40,095 nt of DNA from Amycolatopsis pittospori (lineage in GTDB: Bacteria; Actinomycetota; Actinomycetes; Mycobacteriales; Pseudonocardiaceae). The position numbers and the translations under genes are program-made. The notes under the pieces are model-generated. The model saw nothing but the letters and a program-made list of their open reading frames with translations, searched no databases and was not told the DNA's origin. Positions 6,065 through 15,135 of the stretch are shown here, piece by piece. Location: assembly GCF_013870525.1 (NCBI RefSeq), contig NZ_JACBXD010000072.1, forward strand, positions 1 through 40,095. The letters run 5' to 3'. The first letter of the stretch is position 1. Each line of letters begins with the position of its first letter.

Positions 6065-7768
6065 TCAGATCGGGTGGTTGCCGTGCTTGCGCTGGGGCGC
6101 CGCCTTTCGCTTGTCCTGCAGCATGTCCAGCGCCCTGGCGACGGCGGAGCGGGTGTCCGCCGGGTCGATGATGTCGTCGACGAGCCCCCGTTCGGCGGCG
6201 TACTGCGGGTTCATGAACTCCTCGGTGTACTCCGCGACCAGGTGGGCGCGCAGCGCGTCCGGGTCGGAAGCGGCGGCGAGGTCCTTGCGGAACAGCACGT
6301 TGACCGCGCCCTCGGCGCCCATCACGGCGATCTGGTTGGTCGGCCACGCCAGCGACAGGTCGGTCCCGATGGACCGCGAGTCCATCACGATGTACGCGCC
6401 GCCGTAGGCCTTGCGCAGGATGACCTGGATCCGCGGCACGGTCGCCTCGCAGTAGGCGTGCAGCAGCTGCGCGCCGTGCCGGATGATGCCGGAGTGCTCC
6501 TGCTCGACGCCGGGCAGGAAGCCCGGGACGTCCACGAGCGTCACCAGCGGGATGCTGAAGGCGTCGCAGAACCGCACGAACCGCGCGGCCTTCTGCGAGG
6601 CCGGGCCGTCGAGGACGCCGGCGAACACCACCGGCTGGTTGCCGACCAGGCCGACCACGCGCCCGTCGACCCGCGCGAGCGCGCACAGCACGTTCTGCGC
6701 CCACCGCTCGTGCAGTTCGAAGAACTCGCCGTCGTCCGCCAGTTCCGAGAACACGTCCCGCATGTCGTAGGGCTTGTTCGGTTCCACGGGGACGAGTTCG
6801 GCGAACCGCGGCCGCCGGTCGCGTGCCGCGTCCTGCGACGGCTCACGAGGCGCTTGCTCCAGGTAGTTCGACGGCAGCAGCGACACCAGATAGCGGACGT
6901 CGGCGAGGCAGCTCTCCTCGTCGTCGTGCACCACGGTCGCCACCCCCGACGACGCGCCGTGCACGTCCGCGCCGCCGAGTTCGTCGTGGCTGACGCGTTC
7001 GCCCGTCACGGTTTCGACGACGTCCGGCCCGGTCAGGTACATGCGGGCGGTGTCGCGCACCATGAAGACGAAGTCCGCGAGCGCCGGCGAATACGCCGCC
7101 CCGCCCGCGCACGGCCCCAGCACCACGCTGATCTGCGGGATGACGCCGGACGCCTCGACCTGACGGCGGAAGATGCCGCCGTAGCCGTTGAGCGCCATGA
7201 CGCCTTCCTGGATCCGCGCGCCCCCGCTGTCGTTGAGCCCGATCAGCGGCGAACCGGTCGAGATAGCCAGATCCATCACCTTGTGGATCTTGGCCGCGTG
7301 CGCCTCGCCGAGCGAGCCGCCGAAGACGGTGAAGTCCTGCGCGTAGACGAAAACGCGCCGCCCGTCGATGGTGCCCGAGCCGGCGACGACGCCGTCGGTG
7401 TACGGCCGGTTCTCCGCCAGCCCCAGCCCGCTCGCCTGATGCCGCCGGTACAACTCGACCTCGGTGAAGGAATCCGGGTCCAGCAAAAGATCCAGCCGCT
7501 CGCGCGCGGTGTGCTTGCCGAGCGAGTGCTGGCGGCGGACACCGTCGAGCCGCCCGTCGACGATGTGCTCGCGCAGTTCGTCACGCTGACTGCGCAGCAA
7601 CGGCATCGTCGGTTCGGGCGGGTGCACCGGTTCGGTACCCCGGGCGAGCGGGATCACCTGCCCGTCGGTCGTCCTCGGGAGCCGGGGGCGCCGCAGCCGG
7701 TCTTCCGGCAGCGGCACCACCTCGGAGTCCTCCGTGCGCTGGGCGCCCGGATCGCCCTGCAGCGTCAC
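6065..7768 (-). CDS. Acyl-CoA carboxylase beta (carboxyltransferase) subunit
   Basis: This 567-aa protein is a biotin-dependent carboxyltransferase of the AccD/PccB family, cytosolic, transferring CO2 from carboxybiotin to acetyl- or propionyl-CoA. Visible landmarks are the N-terminal carboxyltransferase part (YTDGVVAGSGTIDGRRVFV, NDSGGARIQEG, VLGPCAGGAAYSPALADF) and the C-terminal part (LVTLVDVPGFLPGVEQEH, KAYGGAYIVM). The GTG start at 7768 overlaps the TGA of the 61-aa gene and has AAGGAGG close upstream. This places it in the operon of the enediyne PKS, where a malonyl-CoA supply for the iterative PKS is the obvious role. Substrate choice between acetyl- and propionyl-CoA cannot be decided by eye. 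Confidence 0.9.
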   Translation of the reverse strand: MTLQGDPGAQRTEDSEVVPLPEDRLRRPRLPRTTDGQVIPLARGTEPVHPPEPTMPLLRSQRDELREHIVDGRLDGVRRQHSLGKHTARERLDLLLDPDSFTEVELYRRHQASGLGLAENRPYTDGVVAGSGTIDGRRVFVYAQDFTVFGGSLGEAHAAKIHKVMDLAISTGSPLIGLNDSGGARIQEGVMALNGYGGIFRRQVEASGVIPQISVVLGPCAGGAAYSPALADFVFMVRDTARMYLTGPDVVETVTGERVSHDELGGADVHGASSGVATVVHDDEESCLADVRYLVSLLPSNYLEQAPREPSQDAARDRRPRFAELVPVEPNKPYDMRDVFSELADDGEFFELHERWAQNVLCALARVDGRVVGLVGNQPVVFAGVLDGPASQKAARFVRFCDAFSIPLVTLVDVPGFLPGVEQEHSGIIRHGAQLLHAYCEATVPRIQVILRKAYGGAYIVMDSRSIGTDLSLAWPTNQIAVMGAEGAVNVLFRKDLAAASDPDALRAHLVAEYTEEFMNPQYAAERGLVDDIIDPADTRSAVARALDMLQDKRKAAPQRKHGNHPI

Positions 7769-7950
7769 GCCGCCTCCTTCATACGGGCCTCGCGCTCGAG
7801 TTCGTCGAGTTCGATCTCGCGCACGATGTCGCGCCAGCACACCCCCCGCCCGAGCCGAGGCATCGTGGTCACCACCGGCGGCCGGTCGAGCGAGTGCACC
7901 GGGGCCGGTGTCTCATCCGACCGGGCGGTGGCGGATTCGTTGGCGGTCAT
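7765..7950 (-). CDS. Unrecognised 61-aa protein
   Basis: It lies between the flavin reductase and the carboxylase beta gene, with AAGGGGA six bases before the ATG at 7950. The N-terminal half is low-complexity and polar. The C-terminal 25 residues (CWRDIVREIELDELEREAR) form a charged amphipathic helix that could bind a partner. Its stop overlaps the start of the carboxylase gene (GTGA), so its translation is coupled to that gene. I do not recognise a family. It may be an assembly factor of the carboxylase. Confidence 0.65.
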   Translation of the reverse strand: MTANESATARSDETPAPVHSLDRPPVVTTMPRLGRGVCWRDIVREIELDELEREARMKEAA

Positions 7951-7977
7951 GATCTTTCCCCTTCCTCTGAGCCTGGA

Positions 7978-8574
7978 TCACGCGGATGCGCGGACGCGGC
8001 CGTCGATCTGGTGGTAGCCGCCGCCGTAGAAGACCAGCGAGTCCTGCGCGGTACCGCGGCTGGAGGCGACCACCTTGCCCAGGAAGATCGAGTGGTCACC
8101 GCCTTCGTAGACCTCGGCCAGCTCGCATTCCAGCCATGCCAGCGCGCCGTCGAGCAGCGGGGCGCCGGTCTGCGGCCCGGCCGTCCAGTCCACCGAATCG
8201 AACTGCGCGATCCCCGCCGGACGGCGCCAGTCCGCGAAGTACTTCGCGAGTTCCTTCTGGTCCGACGCCAGCACCGTCACCGCGTACGAGCCGGCCGTCA
8301 CGATCGCCTCGTGCATCCGGGCGGCGCGGGAGACGCAGCACAGCACCATCGGCGGTTCGAGCGACACGGAGGTGACGGCGTTCGCGGTCATCCCGTGGGC
8401 CCGTTCACCCCCGGCGGTCAGCACGGTGACCCCGGTGGCGAACTGGCCCATCACCTCCCGCAGCCCGGCCTGCGCGGACAGCCGTCGCCGCGTCGCGGGC
8501 GTCGGCAGCCGTTTCAGCACGGGCCGGGACGGCTCCGGTGGCGTAGACCCGACTGCAGGCTCAGCAGTGCCCAC
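7978..8574 (-). CDS. Flavin reductase (HpaC/SgcE6-like)
   Basis: This 198-aa protein is a flavin reductase-like FMN-binding split-barrel enzyme. Typical segments are LREVMGQFATGVTVLTA, HGMTANAVTSVSLEPPMVL and GGDHSIFLGKVV. Such enzymes use NAD(P)H to deliver reduced FAD or FMN to a two-component monooxygenase. C-1027 encodes a comparable protein, SgcE6, serving a halogenase/hydroxylase partner. I prefer the GTG at 8574: an AAGGGAG lies six bases upstream inside the end of the thioesterase gene, whose stop is one base away. An ATG at 8592 would add six residues and overlap. No flavin-dependent monooxygenase partner is obvious in this operon. The flavoprotein at 2618 carries its own NAD(P)H site, so the partner may lie outside the window. 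Confidence 0.85.
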   Translation of the reverse strand: MGTAEPAVGSTPPEPSRPVLKRLPTPATRRRLSAQAGLREVMGQFATGVTVLTAGGERAHGMTANAVTSVSLEPPMVLCCVSRAARMHEAIVTAGSYAVTVLASDQKELAKYFADWRRPAGIAQFDSVDWTAGPQTGAPLLDGALAWLECELAEVYEGGDHSIFLGKVVASSRGTAQDSLVFYGGGYHQIDGRVRASA

Positions 8575-8575
8575 G

Positions 8576-9016
8576 TCATTCTCCCTTGCCATTGACCGTG
8601 TACGGGGCCAGCGCCTCGCGCAGCTGCTCGGGCACCCTGCTGGGCACCGTCGCGGTGTTCGGGCCGCGCATGCACGCGATCCGCTGCCGTCCGCGGGCCA
8701 CCAGCCGCTCGCCCTCGTCCGTGAGGTGGACGTAGTCGAAGGTGAACTGGATCTGGGTCTGGGTCAGCTCTTCCAGCCGCAGCCGGATGGACAGCTCGTC
8801 GAACGCGGTGATCTCGGCGTAGAACTCGCAATCCACCTTGAGCGTGAACAGCTTGAGATCGTGGCGGACCTCTTCGAGGACCGCGGGCGCCTTCTCCTTC
8901 AGGAACATCTCGCGGCACCGGCCCTGCCAGCGCACGTAGTTCACGTAGTAGACGTTGCCCACCAGGTTGGTCTCTTCGAACCCGACCGTATGGAGGATCT
9001 CGAAGTAGTCGGCCAT
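8576..9016 (-). CDS. Enediyne thioesterase, E10 type
   Basis: This 146-aa single hot-dog domain protein matches the enediyne E10 thioesterases (SgcE10, CalE7, DynE7) in length, position and sequence style. The N-terminal ETNLVGNVYYVNYVRWQGRCREMFL region is the family signature, and its Asn and Arg residues line the active site rather than a classical Asp/Glu. It releases the polyketide from the ACP of the PKS, giving the conjugated polyene or its beta-keto acid precursor. The ATG at 9016 follows the PKS stop by one base, so the two are translationally coupled. Confidence 0.93.
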   Translation of the reverse strand: MADYFEILHTVGFEETNLVGNVYYVNYVRWQGRCREMFLKEKAPAVLEEVRHDLKLFTLKVDCEFYAEITAFDELSIRLRLEELTQTQIQFTFDYVHLTDEGERLVARGRQRIACMRGPNTATVPSRVPEQLREALAPYTVNGKGE

Positions 9017-9017
9017 G

Positions 9018-12000
9018 TCAGTCTTCCTCTCCCTGGAGCACCGCGAAGACGACGGGATCGGTCCGGTCGTTGACGGTCGTCGCCCAAGTGGCGATCCGGG
9101 CGTTGCCGTGCGAAAGCACCGCCCAGCCGTCCGGGTCGACCCGGTGCACGGTGAGTGCCTGTGTCATGTCGCCGGTCTTGCGCACGCATTCCAGCGCGCT
9201 CCAGACCCGCGTGTGCGCGACCGAGAGTGGCTCGCGGGCGTCGGCGGCGAGCAGTTCGCCGACCGACAGGAGGTCCTCGCCGAGCAGTCCGGCCCAGTCC
9301 TCCGCCGTCCGTTCGATCGCCGTCTCGACGTCGCACGCGATCCGGCCGGCACCGGTGATCGCCAGGGTGAGGCCGGCGCTGTGCGACGCGCTCACCTCGA
9401 CCCCGTCAGCCTCCGGTTTCCCGTCCGGGCGGTAGCGGATCTCGAGCGGGGAGTCGACGGCGCGGCCGGCCGCCAGCGCCGTCTGCGCCCGTCGTTCCGG
9501 CGTGGTCTCGACCGGAACACCCACCGGGTCGGGTTCGACGACGATCGCGCGGCTCGAACCGAGCAGCCGTTCCGCCGAACGCTCCAGATAGGACCCGAGC
9601 ATCGACGGGACCCAAGGCCCTTCACCGTCGCGTTTGCGGACCGCGCGCAGCTTCAGCCCTTCCCACCGCTCGACGAGCGTCCCGTCCGGGTTGCGGACGT
9701 CGAGGTCGTAGATGTAGCTGTCACCGTCCTGCGACCGCTCGCGGGCGTCGAGGAGCACGAACTCCGGGTCCTGCTTGCCGGGCTCGGCGAGGTACAGCCG
9801 CTCGATCCCTTGCGGCAGCAGGGTCGCGTCCGGGACACAGCACTGGATCGCGTGCATCATCGCGTCACGGGTGCCCGGGTCCGCCAGGAGCTGTTCCTGC
9901 GGGAGGAACGGGGCGAACCAGTCGACCTCGGCGCCGGTCGCGATCTCCGCGACCGCGTGCCGCGCGCTGGCCCGGCGGTAACCGGTGACCCGCTGGAATC
10001 GCTTGCCCTGGAACAGGACCGTGCCGTAGAGCTCGGTCGTCGGATCGACCGGGACCGGCGGCAGCGCGACGTCGCGGACGACGGTCTCACCGAGCGGATC
10101 CGGCCGGCTGAACCGCAGCCGGGCGCGGAAGTGGTCGGCGCTGAACCCGGTCTCCCCGCTGCGCAGCACCACGTCCACCGTTTCGGCGTCCCTGGCCAGC
10201 GCGGCGAGCCGGATCGTGGTCGACCCGCCCGGCGAGACGATGATCGGGCGCAGGAACTCCACGTCCGAGAACACCGGCGCGGGCAGGGATTCCACGTCCA
10301 GGGTGGCCTTGGCGACCTGGGTCATCGCCTCCATCCCGATCACCGCCGGGAACAGCAGCTGCCCGTCGAGCAGGTGGTCGGCCAGATACGGGTCGCTGCC
10401 CGCGGAGAGGTCGGCCTCGGTGATCAGCTCGACACCCGGGTAGTGGACCACGGCGCGGTCCACGAAACGGGTCAGCGGCAGTTCGCGCTTCTCCACCGGC
10501 AGGGTGGCCAGCCCCGCGGTACGGCCGCAGACGACCAGTACCGACGGGGCGGCCGGGTCGCCGACGACCTGGCGGAGGATCTCGATGCCCTCCTCGGTCG
10601 GGATGGGGGTGATGCCGTCGCGCATCAAAGCGCTGACGACACCGAGCTTTTCGCCCATCCCGGTCCCGGACCAGACCGACCATTCGAGTGCGATCGCCCG
10701 CGCTTGGGGGTGTTCGCGGCCGAACCGCACGGTCAGTTCGGTCATCCAGTCGTTGGCGGTGGCGTAGTGCGCCTCACCGCGCAGGCCCGCCCGCCCGATG
10801 ATGCTGCCGAAGGTGACCAGCAGCTTGATCTTGTCCTGGTCGACGGCGTCGAGGACGGCGTTGAGGCCGCCGATCTTCGGCGCCAGCGTCTTGCGGAAGG
10901 TCTCCTCGGTCAAGGAGAACAGCGCGGCGGGCTCGTTGCGGCCCGCGCCGTGCAGCACTGCGGTGACCGGGCCGAACTCGGCCTGGACCCGGCCGATGGC
11001 GTCCGCCACCTGCTGGGCGGCGGTGACGTCGGCGCGCTCGTAGCGGTAGGTGATCCCCGCCGCTTCCATCCGGCCGAGGTTCTCCGCCAGTTCGGCGTCG
11101 TCGGCCGGATCGCTCCGGCCCAGCAGCGCCAGTTTCGCGCCGGAGTCCTTGGCCAGCGCCAAAGCGCTCTCCGCCGTGATGCCCTTGCCGCCACCGGTGA
11201 CGAGCAGGACGTCTTCGGAGCCCAGCGGCGTCCCCTCTGCCTCCGAAGGTGCGAGAGCGGCGAGCTTCGGCACCGTACGCACCCCGGCGGAGTCGTAACG
11301 GACTTCGCTGAAGTCGTTCGTCGCCGCTACCTCGGTGACCACAGTGGACACCGCGGCCCCGACGGCCTCGGGGTCGACCGGGTTGACGTCGGCGAGGTCG
11401 ACGATCGTGGTGCGGGCAGACGGGTCCTCCAGGCGGAGCGTCTTCGCCAGGCCGGAAGCGCCGAGGCCGTGCTGCACCACGACGAACCGCGTGCCGTTGG
11501 GCGCGGCCAGCACCGCGCGGCCCGCGTCCAGGAACAGCCCGACGTCACCGGCTTCGCTGTCCTCGTCCAGGCAGAGAAGGACACCGTCGCCGACGCCTGC
11601 CGTGGCGAGCGCCGCACGCAGCGGCTCCGCCAGCGGGTGGCCTTCGGTCGCGAACGCGGTCCATTCCGCCGTGGAGATGCCGGGGGTCAGGTCGGGCGCC
11701 GGCCTCGGCGCGACGACGTACTCCACCGCGAACGGCCGGACCCACGGTCCGACGCCGGTGACCTCGGCCTGGTTGCTGTCGGACGGTTTCGCCGTCTGCG
11801 CGAGTTCGTCGATCATCTCGGCGAGTTCCCCGAGACAGACCGTCGCGAAGTTCGGCATGCCCTCCAGCGCCGGGCGGCCCAGCGCGCGGGTGACGTCGTT
11901 GACCAGCTGGCCGACGGTGATCGACGAAAGGTGCAGGTCGTCGAGCGGATGTGTGTCGGCGGTGACGGCTTCCAGCGGTAGTTCGACCCGCTCGGACGCG

Positions 12001-14837
12001 AGTTTGCGCAGCAGGTCGAGCGTGCTGCTGCCACCGCTCTCGGATGCCTCCCCCGCCGTCGCCTCGGTGGGCTCCTCGACGCGGTCACGGGCCAGTTCGG
12101 CACCGATCGACGGCGCGGCCTCACAGGGGCTGGCGAGGAAGTTGAAGACCCCGTCGGCCGGCAGTGTCCGCACGACACGACCGGCGAACAGCGCCGACGT
12201 CTCCAGCGGGGCACCGAACGCGAACGCGGCGGCGGCCACCTTCAGCACCGCGGCCAGCGTCGGGCTGTCGGTGTCGATCGCGAGCACCGGGGTGCCGGGT
12301 GCGATCTCGCCGAACAGGCCGGTGAGCACCCGGCCGGGTCCGACCTCGATCACCAGGTCGCTGCGCTCGGCGACCTTCGCGGCCGCTTCACGGAAGCGGA
12401 CCGGCAGGACCACCTGGTCGCGCAGCAGGTCGCGCAGGTCCTCGGCGGTGTGCAGGACGTCACCGGTCACGGTCGACACGACGGGCCTGTCGAGTCGCGC
12501 GAAGTCGAACGCCGCGAGTTCCTCGGTCATCGCCTCGGCGGCCGGGACGACCGCGGGCGAGTGGAAGGCGTGCGACACGTTGATGCGGGTGGCGGTGAAG
12601 CCTTCCGCGCGGGCACCGGCGACGACCCGGTCGATGGCCTCCGAAGGTCCGGAAAGGACGGTCTGTTCGGGCGCGTTGTAGCCCGCGATGACGACGTCCT
12701 CGCCCTCGGCGAGTCGTTCGGCGACCCCCGGTGCGACGGCGATCCCCGCCATGGCACCGTTTCCGTCGCTGGCCTTCGCCATCACCTTGCCGCGGATCTT
12801 GGCCAGCTTCAGGACTTCGCGTTCGGTGAGCGCGCCACCCCAGTGCAGGGCGGTGAGCTCGCCGAGGCTGTGCCCGGCGGCCGTCTGCGCCTCGATGCCG
12901 AGGCTCTTGAGCACCCGAAGCCCGGCGAGCGAACCGGTGACGATCCGCGGCTGGGCGACGTCGGTGGCGACCTGATCGGCGCCGGTGGAGAGACCGGCGG
13001 CGCGGTAGATGTCGTCGGCGTGGGCGAACCGTTTGCGCACCGCGCCGACCGTGCCCTGACCGGAACCCTGGCCGGGGAACAGGAAACCGATCTTCGGCCC
13101 CTTGGAACGCGAGCCGGCGAAAATGCCCTCTCCGGCGGAGAAGACTTCCGGCTCACCCTCACCGAGGAGGTCGAGCAGCTTCGACAGTTTGCGCTCGGCG
13201 TCCTCCGGGTTGCCCGCGACGACGGCCGCGCGGACCGGTTTCCCGGACAGCTCCACGGAAAGCGTTCCGGCGAGGTCGGCGAGCTCCGCGAGCGAGAGCT
13301 TCGGAACGACCTCCAGCAGCCCGGACACCTTGCCGCGCAACGAGGCGGCGTCGTCGGCGTCGAGGAGTAGCAGTTCGCTGTCCTGGCGGCCGGCGACCAG
13401 CGAGCGGGTCTTGTCGTCGAGTTCCTTGCGCCGCGCGGCGCCCGGGGCCTCGGTGACGGTGACGTGGGAGTTGATGCCGCCGAAGCCCATCGCCGAAACA
13501 CCGGCGCGGACGGGGTGGTCCGACGGCCACAGCCCAGCCTCGGCCGGGACGTACATCCGCGCGGAGTCGCCGAGCAGCGACTCGTGCGGCTCGAAGTGGC
13601 CGGTCGCGGGCGGGATGACCTGGTGGTAGACCGCCAGTGTCGCCTTGATCAGCCCGGCGACACCGGCGGCGGCCTTGGTGTGCCCGATGTTGCCCTTGAT
13701 CGTGCTCAGCGCGGCACGGTCGGCGAGCGGGTCGGCGTCGCGGCGGGCGGTGGAGAGCGCCTCGATCTCGGTGGCGTCGCCCAGCGCGGTCCCGGTGCCG
13801 TGCCCCTCGAAGTAGGAGACGGTCTCGACGCCGTACCCGGCCTTCTCGTAAGCGCGTTTGATCGCCAGGCGATGGCCCGACGCCTCGGGGCGCGTGATGC
13901 CGCCCTTGCCGTCGGACGAGACGCCCCAGCCACCGATGGAGGCGTAGATCCGCTTGCCCTGCGCGATCGCGTCGTCCTCGCGCATCAGCACGAGCATGCC
14001 GGAACCCTCGCCGGGCCAGAAACCGTTGGAGTCGGCGTCGTAGACCTTCATCTCGCGCTTGGCGAGCGCGCCGGTCTTGGCGAAACCGATTACCTCGAAC
14101 GGGTCGATCGATAAGTCGACACCGCCGGCGACGGCGACGTCGAGATCGCCCTCGCACAGCGCGTTCGCCGCGGTGACGACCGAAAGCAGCGACGACGAGC
14201 AGGCACCGTCCACAGTGAACCCGCCGCCGCCGAAGTCGAAGAAGTTGCAGACCCGGCCGGCGATCGTGTTCGCGAGGCCACCCGCGAGCGAATCCTCGTC
14301 GATCTCGGGGAACGGCGCCTTGTACTGCGCCTCGAGGTCGTGGAGGAACTCGGCGGTGTCACCCTCGGCCCAGCCCCGCTCGGCGAGCGCCGCCGCGACC
14401 GTGCGGCGGACGTACGGCCAGCGCAGCCGCATGATGTTGGCCCGCGAGAACTCGCCGGTCAGGCTGTTGCCGATGACCACGCCGGTCGCGGACCTCGGCA
14501 GGCCCTCGCCCTCGGGGAACCCGGCGTCCGCCAGCGCCTGCGCGGCGACGTCGAGCGCGAGCCAATGCGTGGTGTCGGTCGAACGGAACGTGCTGCCCGC
14601 GACCTTGTACTTGATCCGGTCGAACTCGTAGTCGCGGAGGACCGCGGCCTTCTGGGCGTAGAAACGGTCCGGAGCCTTAGGGTCGGGCGAGTAGTAGTCC
14701 TCGCGGTTCATCCGCTCGTCGGGCAGTCTCCGGAACGCCCGACGGCCGGCGAGGACGTTCTCCCACAGTTCATCCGGGGAACCGGCGTCCGGGTATCGGA
14801 GACCGATACCGACAATCGAAATCCGCTCAACGCTCAT
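9018..14837 (-). CDS. pksE: Iterative enediyne polyketide synthase (PKSE)
   Basis: This 1939-aa protein has the enediyne PKS domain order. KS: Cys213 in DGACSSS, His346 and His386. AT: GHSLGE with Ser657. ACP: around 960-980, with DLHLSSITVGQL and Ser971/972 as phosphopantetheine site. KR: TGGGKGI at 1214-1220, with Ser1345 and Tyr1358. DH: His1488 in ADHLLDGQLLFP. C-terminal phosphopantetheinyl transferase: SASHS near 1816-1820, CDVE with Asp1836 and Glu1838, and WSALECVRKTG at 1879-1889. All catalytic residues I checked are present. It loads malonyl units iteratively and builds the polyene backbone. The DH-adjacent linkers lack an ER, as expected. The ATG at 14837 has AGGGGAG upstream. It starts the operon with the thioesterase, flavin reductase and carboxylase genes. 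The enediyne PKS call is firm. Ring size of the product cannot be read from it. Confidence 0.97.
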   Translation of the reverse strand: MSVERISIVGIGLRYPDAGSPDELWENVLAGRRAFRRLPDERMNREDYYSPDPKAPDRFYAQKAAVLRDYEFDRIKYKVAGSTFRSTDTTHWLALDVAAQALADAGFPEGEGLPRSATGVVIGNSLTGEFSRANIMRLRWPYVRRTVAAALAERGWAEGDTAEFLHDLEAQYKAPFPEIDEDSLAGGLANTIAGRVCNFFDFGGGGFTVDGACSSSLLSVVTAANALCEGDLDVAVAGGVDLSIDPFEVIGFAKTGALAKREMKVYDADSNGFWPGEGSGMLVLMREDDAIAQGKRIYASIGGWGVSSDGKGGITRPEASGHRLAIKRAYEKAGYGVETVSYFEGHGTGTALGDATEIEALSTARRDADPLADRAALSTIKGNIGHTKAAAGVAGLIKATLAVYHQVIPPATGHFEPHESLLGDSARMYVPAEAGLWPSDHPVRAGVSAMGFGGINSHVTVTEAPGAARRKELDDKTRSLVAGRQDSELLLLDADDAASLRGKVSGLLEVVPKLSLAELADLAGTLSVELSGKPVRAAVVAGNPEDAERKLSKLLDLLGEGEPEVFSAGEGIFAGSRSKGPKIGFLFPGQGSGQGTVGAVRKRFAHADDIYRAAGLSTGADQVATDVAQPRIVTGSLAGLRVLKSLGIEAQTAAGHSLGELTALHWGGALTEREVLKLAKIRGKVMAKASDGNGAMAGIAVAPGVAERLAEGEDVVIAGYNAPEQTVLSGPSEAIDRVVAGARAEGFTATRINVSHAFHSPAVVPAAEAMTEELAAFDFARLDRPVVSTVTGDVLHTAEDLRDLLRDQVVLPVRFREAAAKVAERSDLVIEVGPGRVLTGLFGEIAPGTPVLAIDTDSPTLAAVLKVAAAAFAFGAPLETSALFAGRVVRTLPADGVFNFLASPCEAAPSIGAELARDRVEEPTEATAGEASESGGSSTLDLLRKLASERVELPLEAVTADTHPLDDLHLSSITVGQLVNDVTRALGRPALEGMPNFATVCLGELAEMIDELAQTAKPSDSNQAEVTGVGPWVRPFAVEYVVAPRPAPDLTPGISTAEWTAFATEGHPLAEPLRAALATAGVGDGVLLCLDEDSEAGDVGLFLDAGRAVLAAPNGTRFVVVQHGLGASGLAKTLRLEDPSARTTIVDLADVNPVDPEAVGAAVSTVVTEVAATNDFSEVRYDSAGVRTVPKLAALAPSEAEGTPLGSEDVLLVTGGGKGITAESALALAKDSGAKLALLGRSDPADDAELAENLGRMEAAGITYRYERADVTAAQQVADAIGRVQAEFGPVTAVLHGAGRNEPAALFSLTEETFRKTLAPKIGGLNAVLDAVDQDKIKLLVTFGSIIGRAGLRGEAHYATANDWMTELTVRFGREHPQARAIALEWSVWSGTGMGEKLGVVSALMRDGITPIPTEEGIEILRQVVGDPAAPSVLVVCGRTAGLATLPVEKRELPLTRFVDRAVVHYPGVELITEADLSAGSDPYLADHLLDGQLLFPAVIGMEAMTQVAKATLDVESLPAPVFSDVEFLRPIIVSPGGSTTIRLAALARDAETVDVVLRSGETGFSADHFRARLRFSRPDPLGETVVRDVALPPVPVDPTTELYGTVLFQGKRFQRVTGYRRASARHAVAEIATGAEVDWFAPFLPQEQLLADPGTRDAMMHAIQCCVPDATLLPQGIERLYLAEPGKQDPEFVLLDARERSQDGDSYIYDLDVRNPDGTLVERWEGLKLRAVRKRDGEGPWVPSMLGSYLERSAERLLGSSRAIVVEPDPVGVPVETTPERRAQTALAAGRAVDSPLEIRYRPDGKPEADGVEVSASHSAGLTLAITGAGRIACDVETAIERTAEDWAGLLGEDLLSVGELLAADAREPLSVAHTRVWSALECVRKTGDMTQALTVHRVDPDGWAVLSHGNARIATWATTVNDRTDPVVFAVLQGEED

Positions 14838-14883
14838 GCCACCGCACTCCCCTAGCTCTCAACCACTCAAGTCATGGAATCCG

Positions 14884-14899
14884 GTTCCGGCGCCGGAAC
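14884..14899. promoter_or_regulatory. 16-bp perfect palindrome upstream of the PKS gene
   Basis: GTTCCGGCGCCGGAAC is a perfect palindrome with its nearer end 46 bases before the PKS start codon. The position suits an operator for the PKS operon. No regulator is assigned. It could equally be chance in GC-rich DNA. Confidence 0.4.
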
Positions 14900-15056
14900 T
14901 CTGTCCCCAGAAAAGCGACGCCGTCCGCATCTGCAGTCCCGTCAAGCATGAACCGGGGCAGGTCGCGGAGTCTTCTCTCATGTTGTTGAAGGCGGGCCAA
15001 CGAATCCGGCGGCCACCGCGGGTTTCCGCGACGGCCACCGTGATGGTTCTCGGAAT

Positions 15057-15109
15057 TCCGTGAAGGCCTCCTTCCCTACCCTCAAAGTAGGGAAGGAGGC
15101 CTTCACGGA
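15057..15109. terminator. Perfect 23-bp inverted repeat, terminator of the unbL operon
   Basis: The left arm is 15057-15079, the loop is the 7 bases 15080-15086 and the right arm is 15087-15109, all exact reverse complements. It lies 26 bases past the stop of the AhpD-like gene and upstream of the PKS promoter, so it separates the two enediyne operons. The outer arm TCCGTGAAGGCCTCCTT is identical to that of the hairpin at 5788-5850, whereas the inner arms differ. Confidence 0.8.
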
Positions 15110-15135
15110 CAGACGGGGCCCGGGCGAGCAGTCGC

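Noticed and set aside
6074..8017. 647-codon plus-strand frame antisense to the carboxylase
   Set aside because: Composition is that of a shadow frame. The carboxylase beta motifs are on the minus strand.
9015..11981. 988-codon plus-strand frame antisense to the PKS
   Set aside because: Low-complexity composition without domain signatures. The PKS on the other strand is certain.
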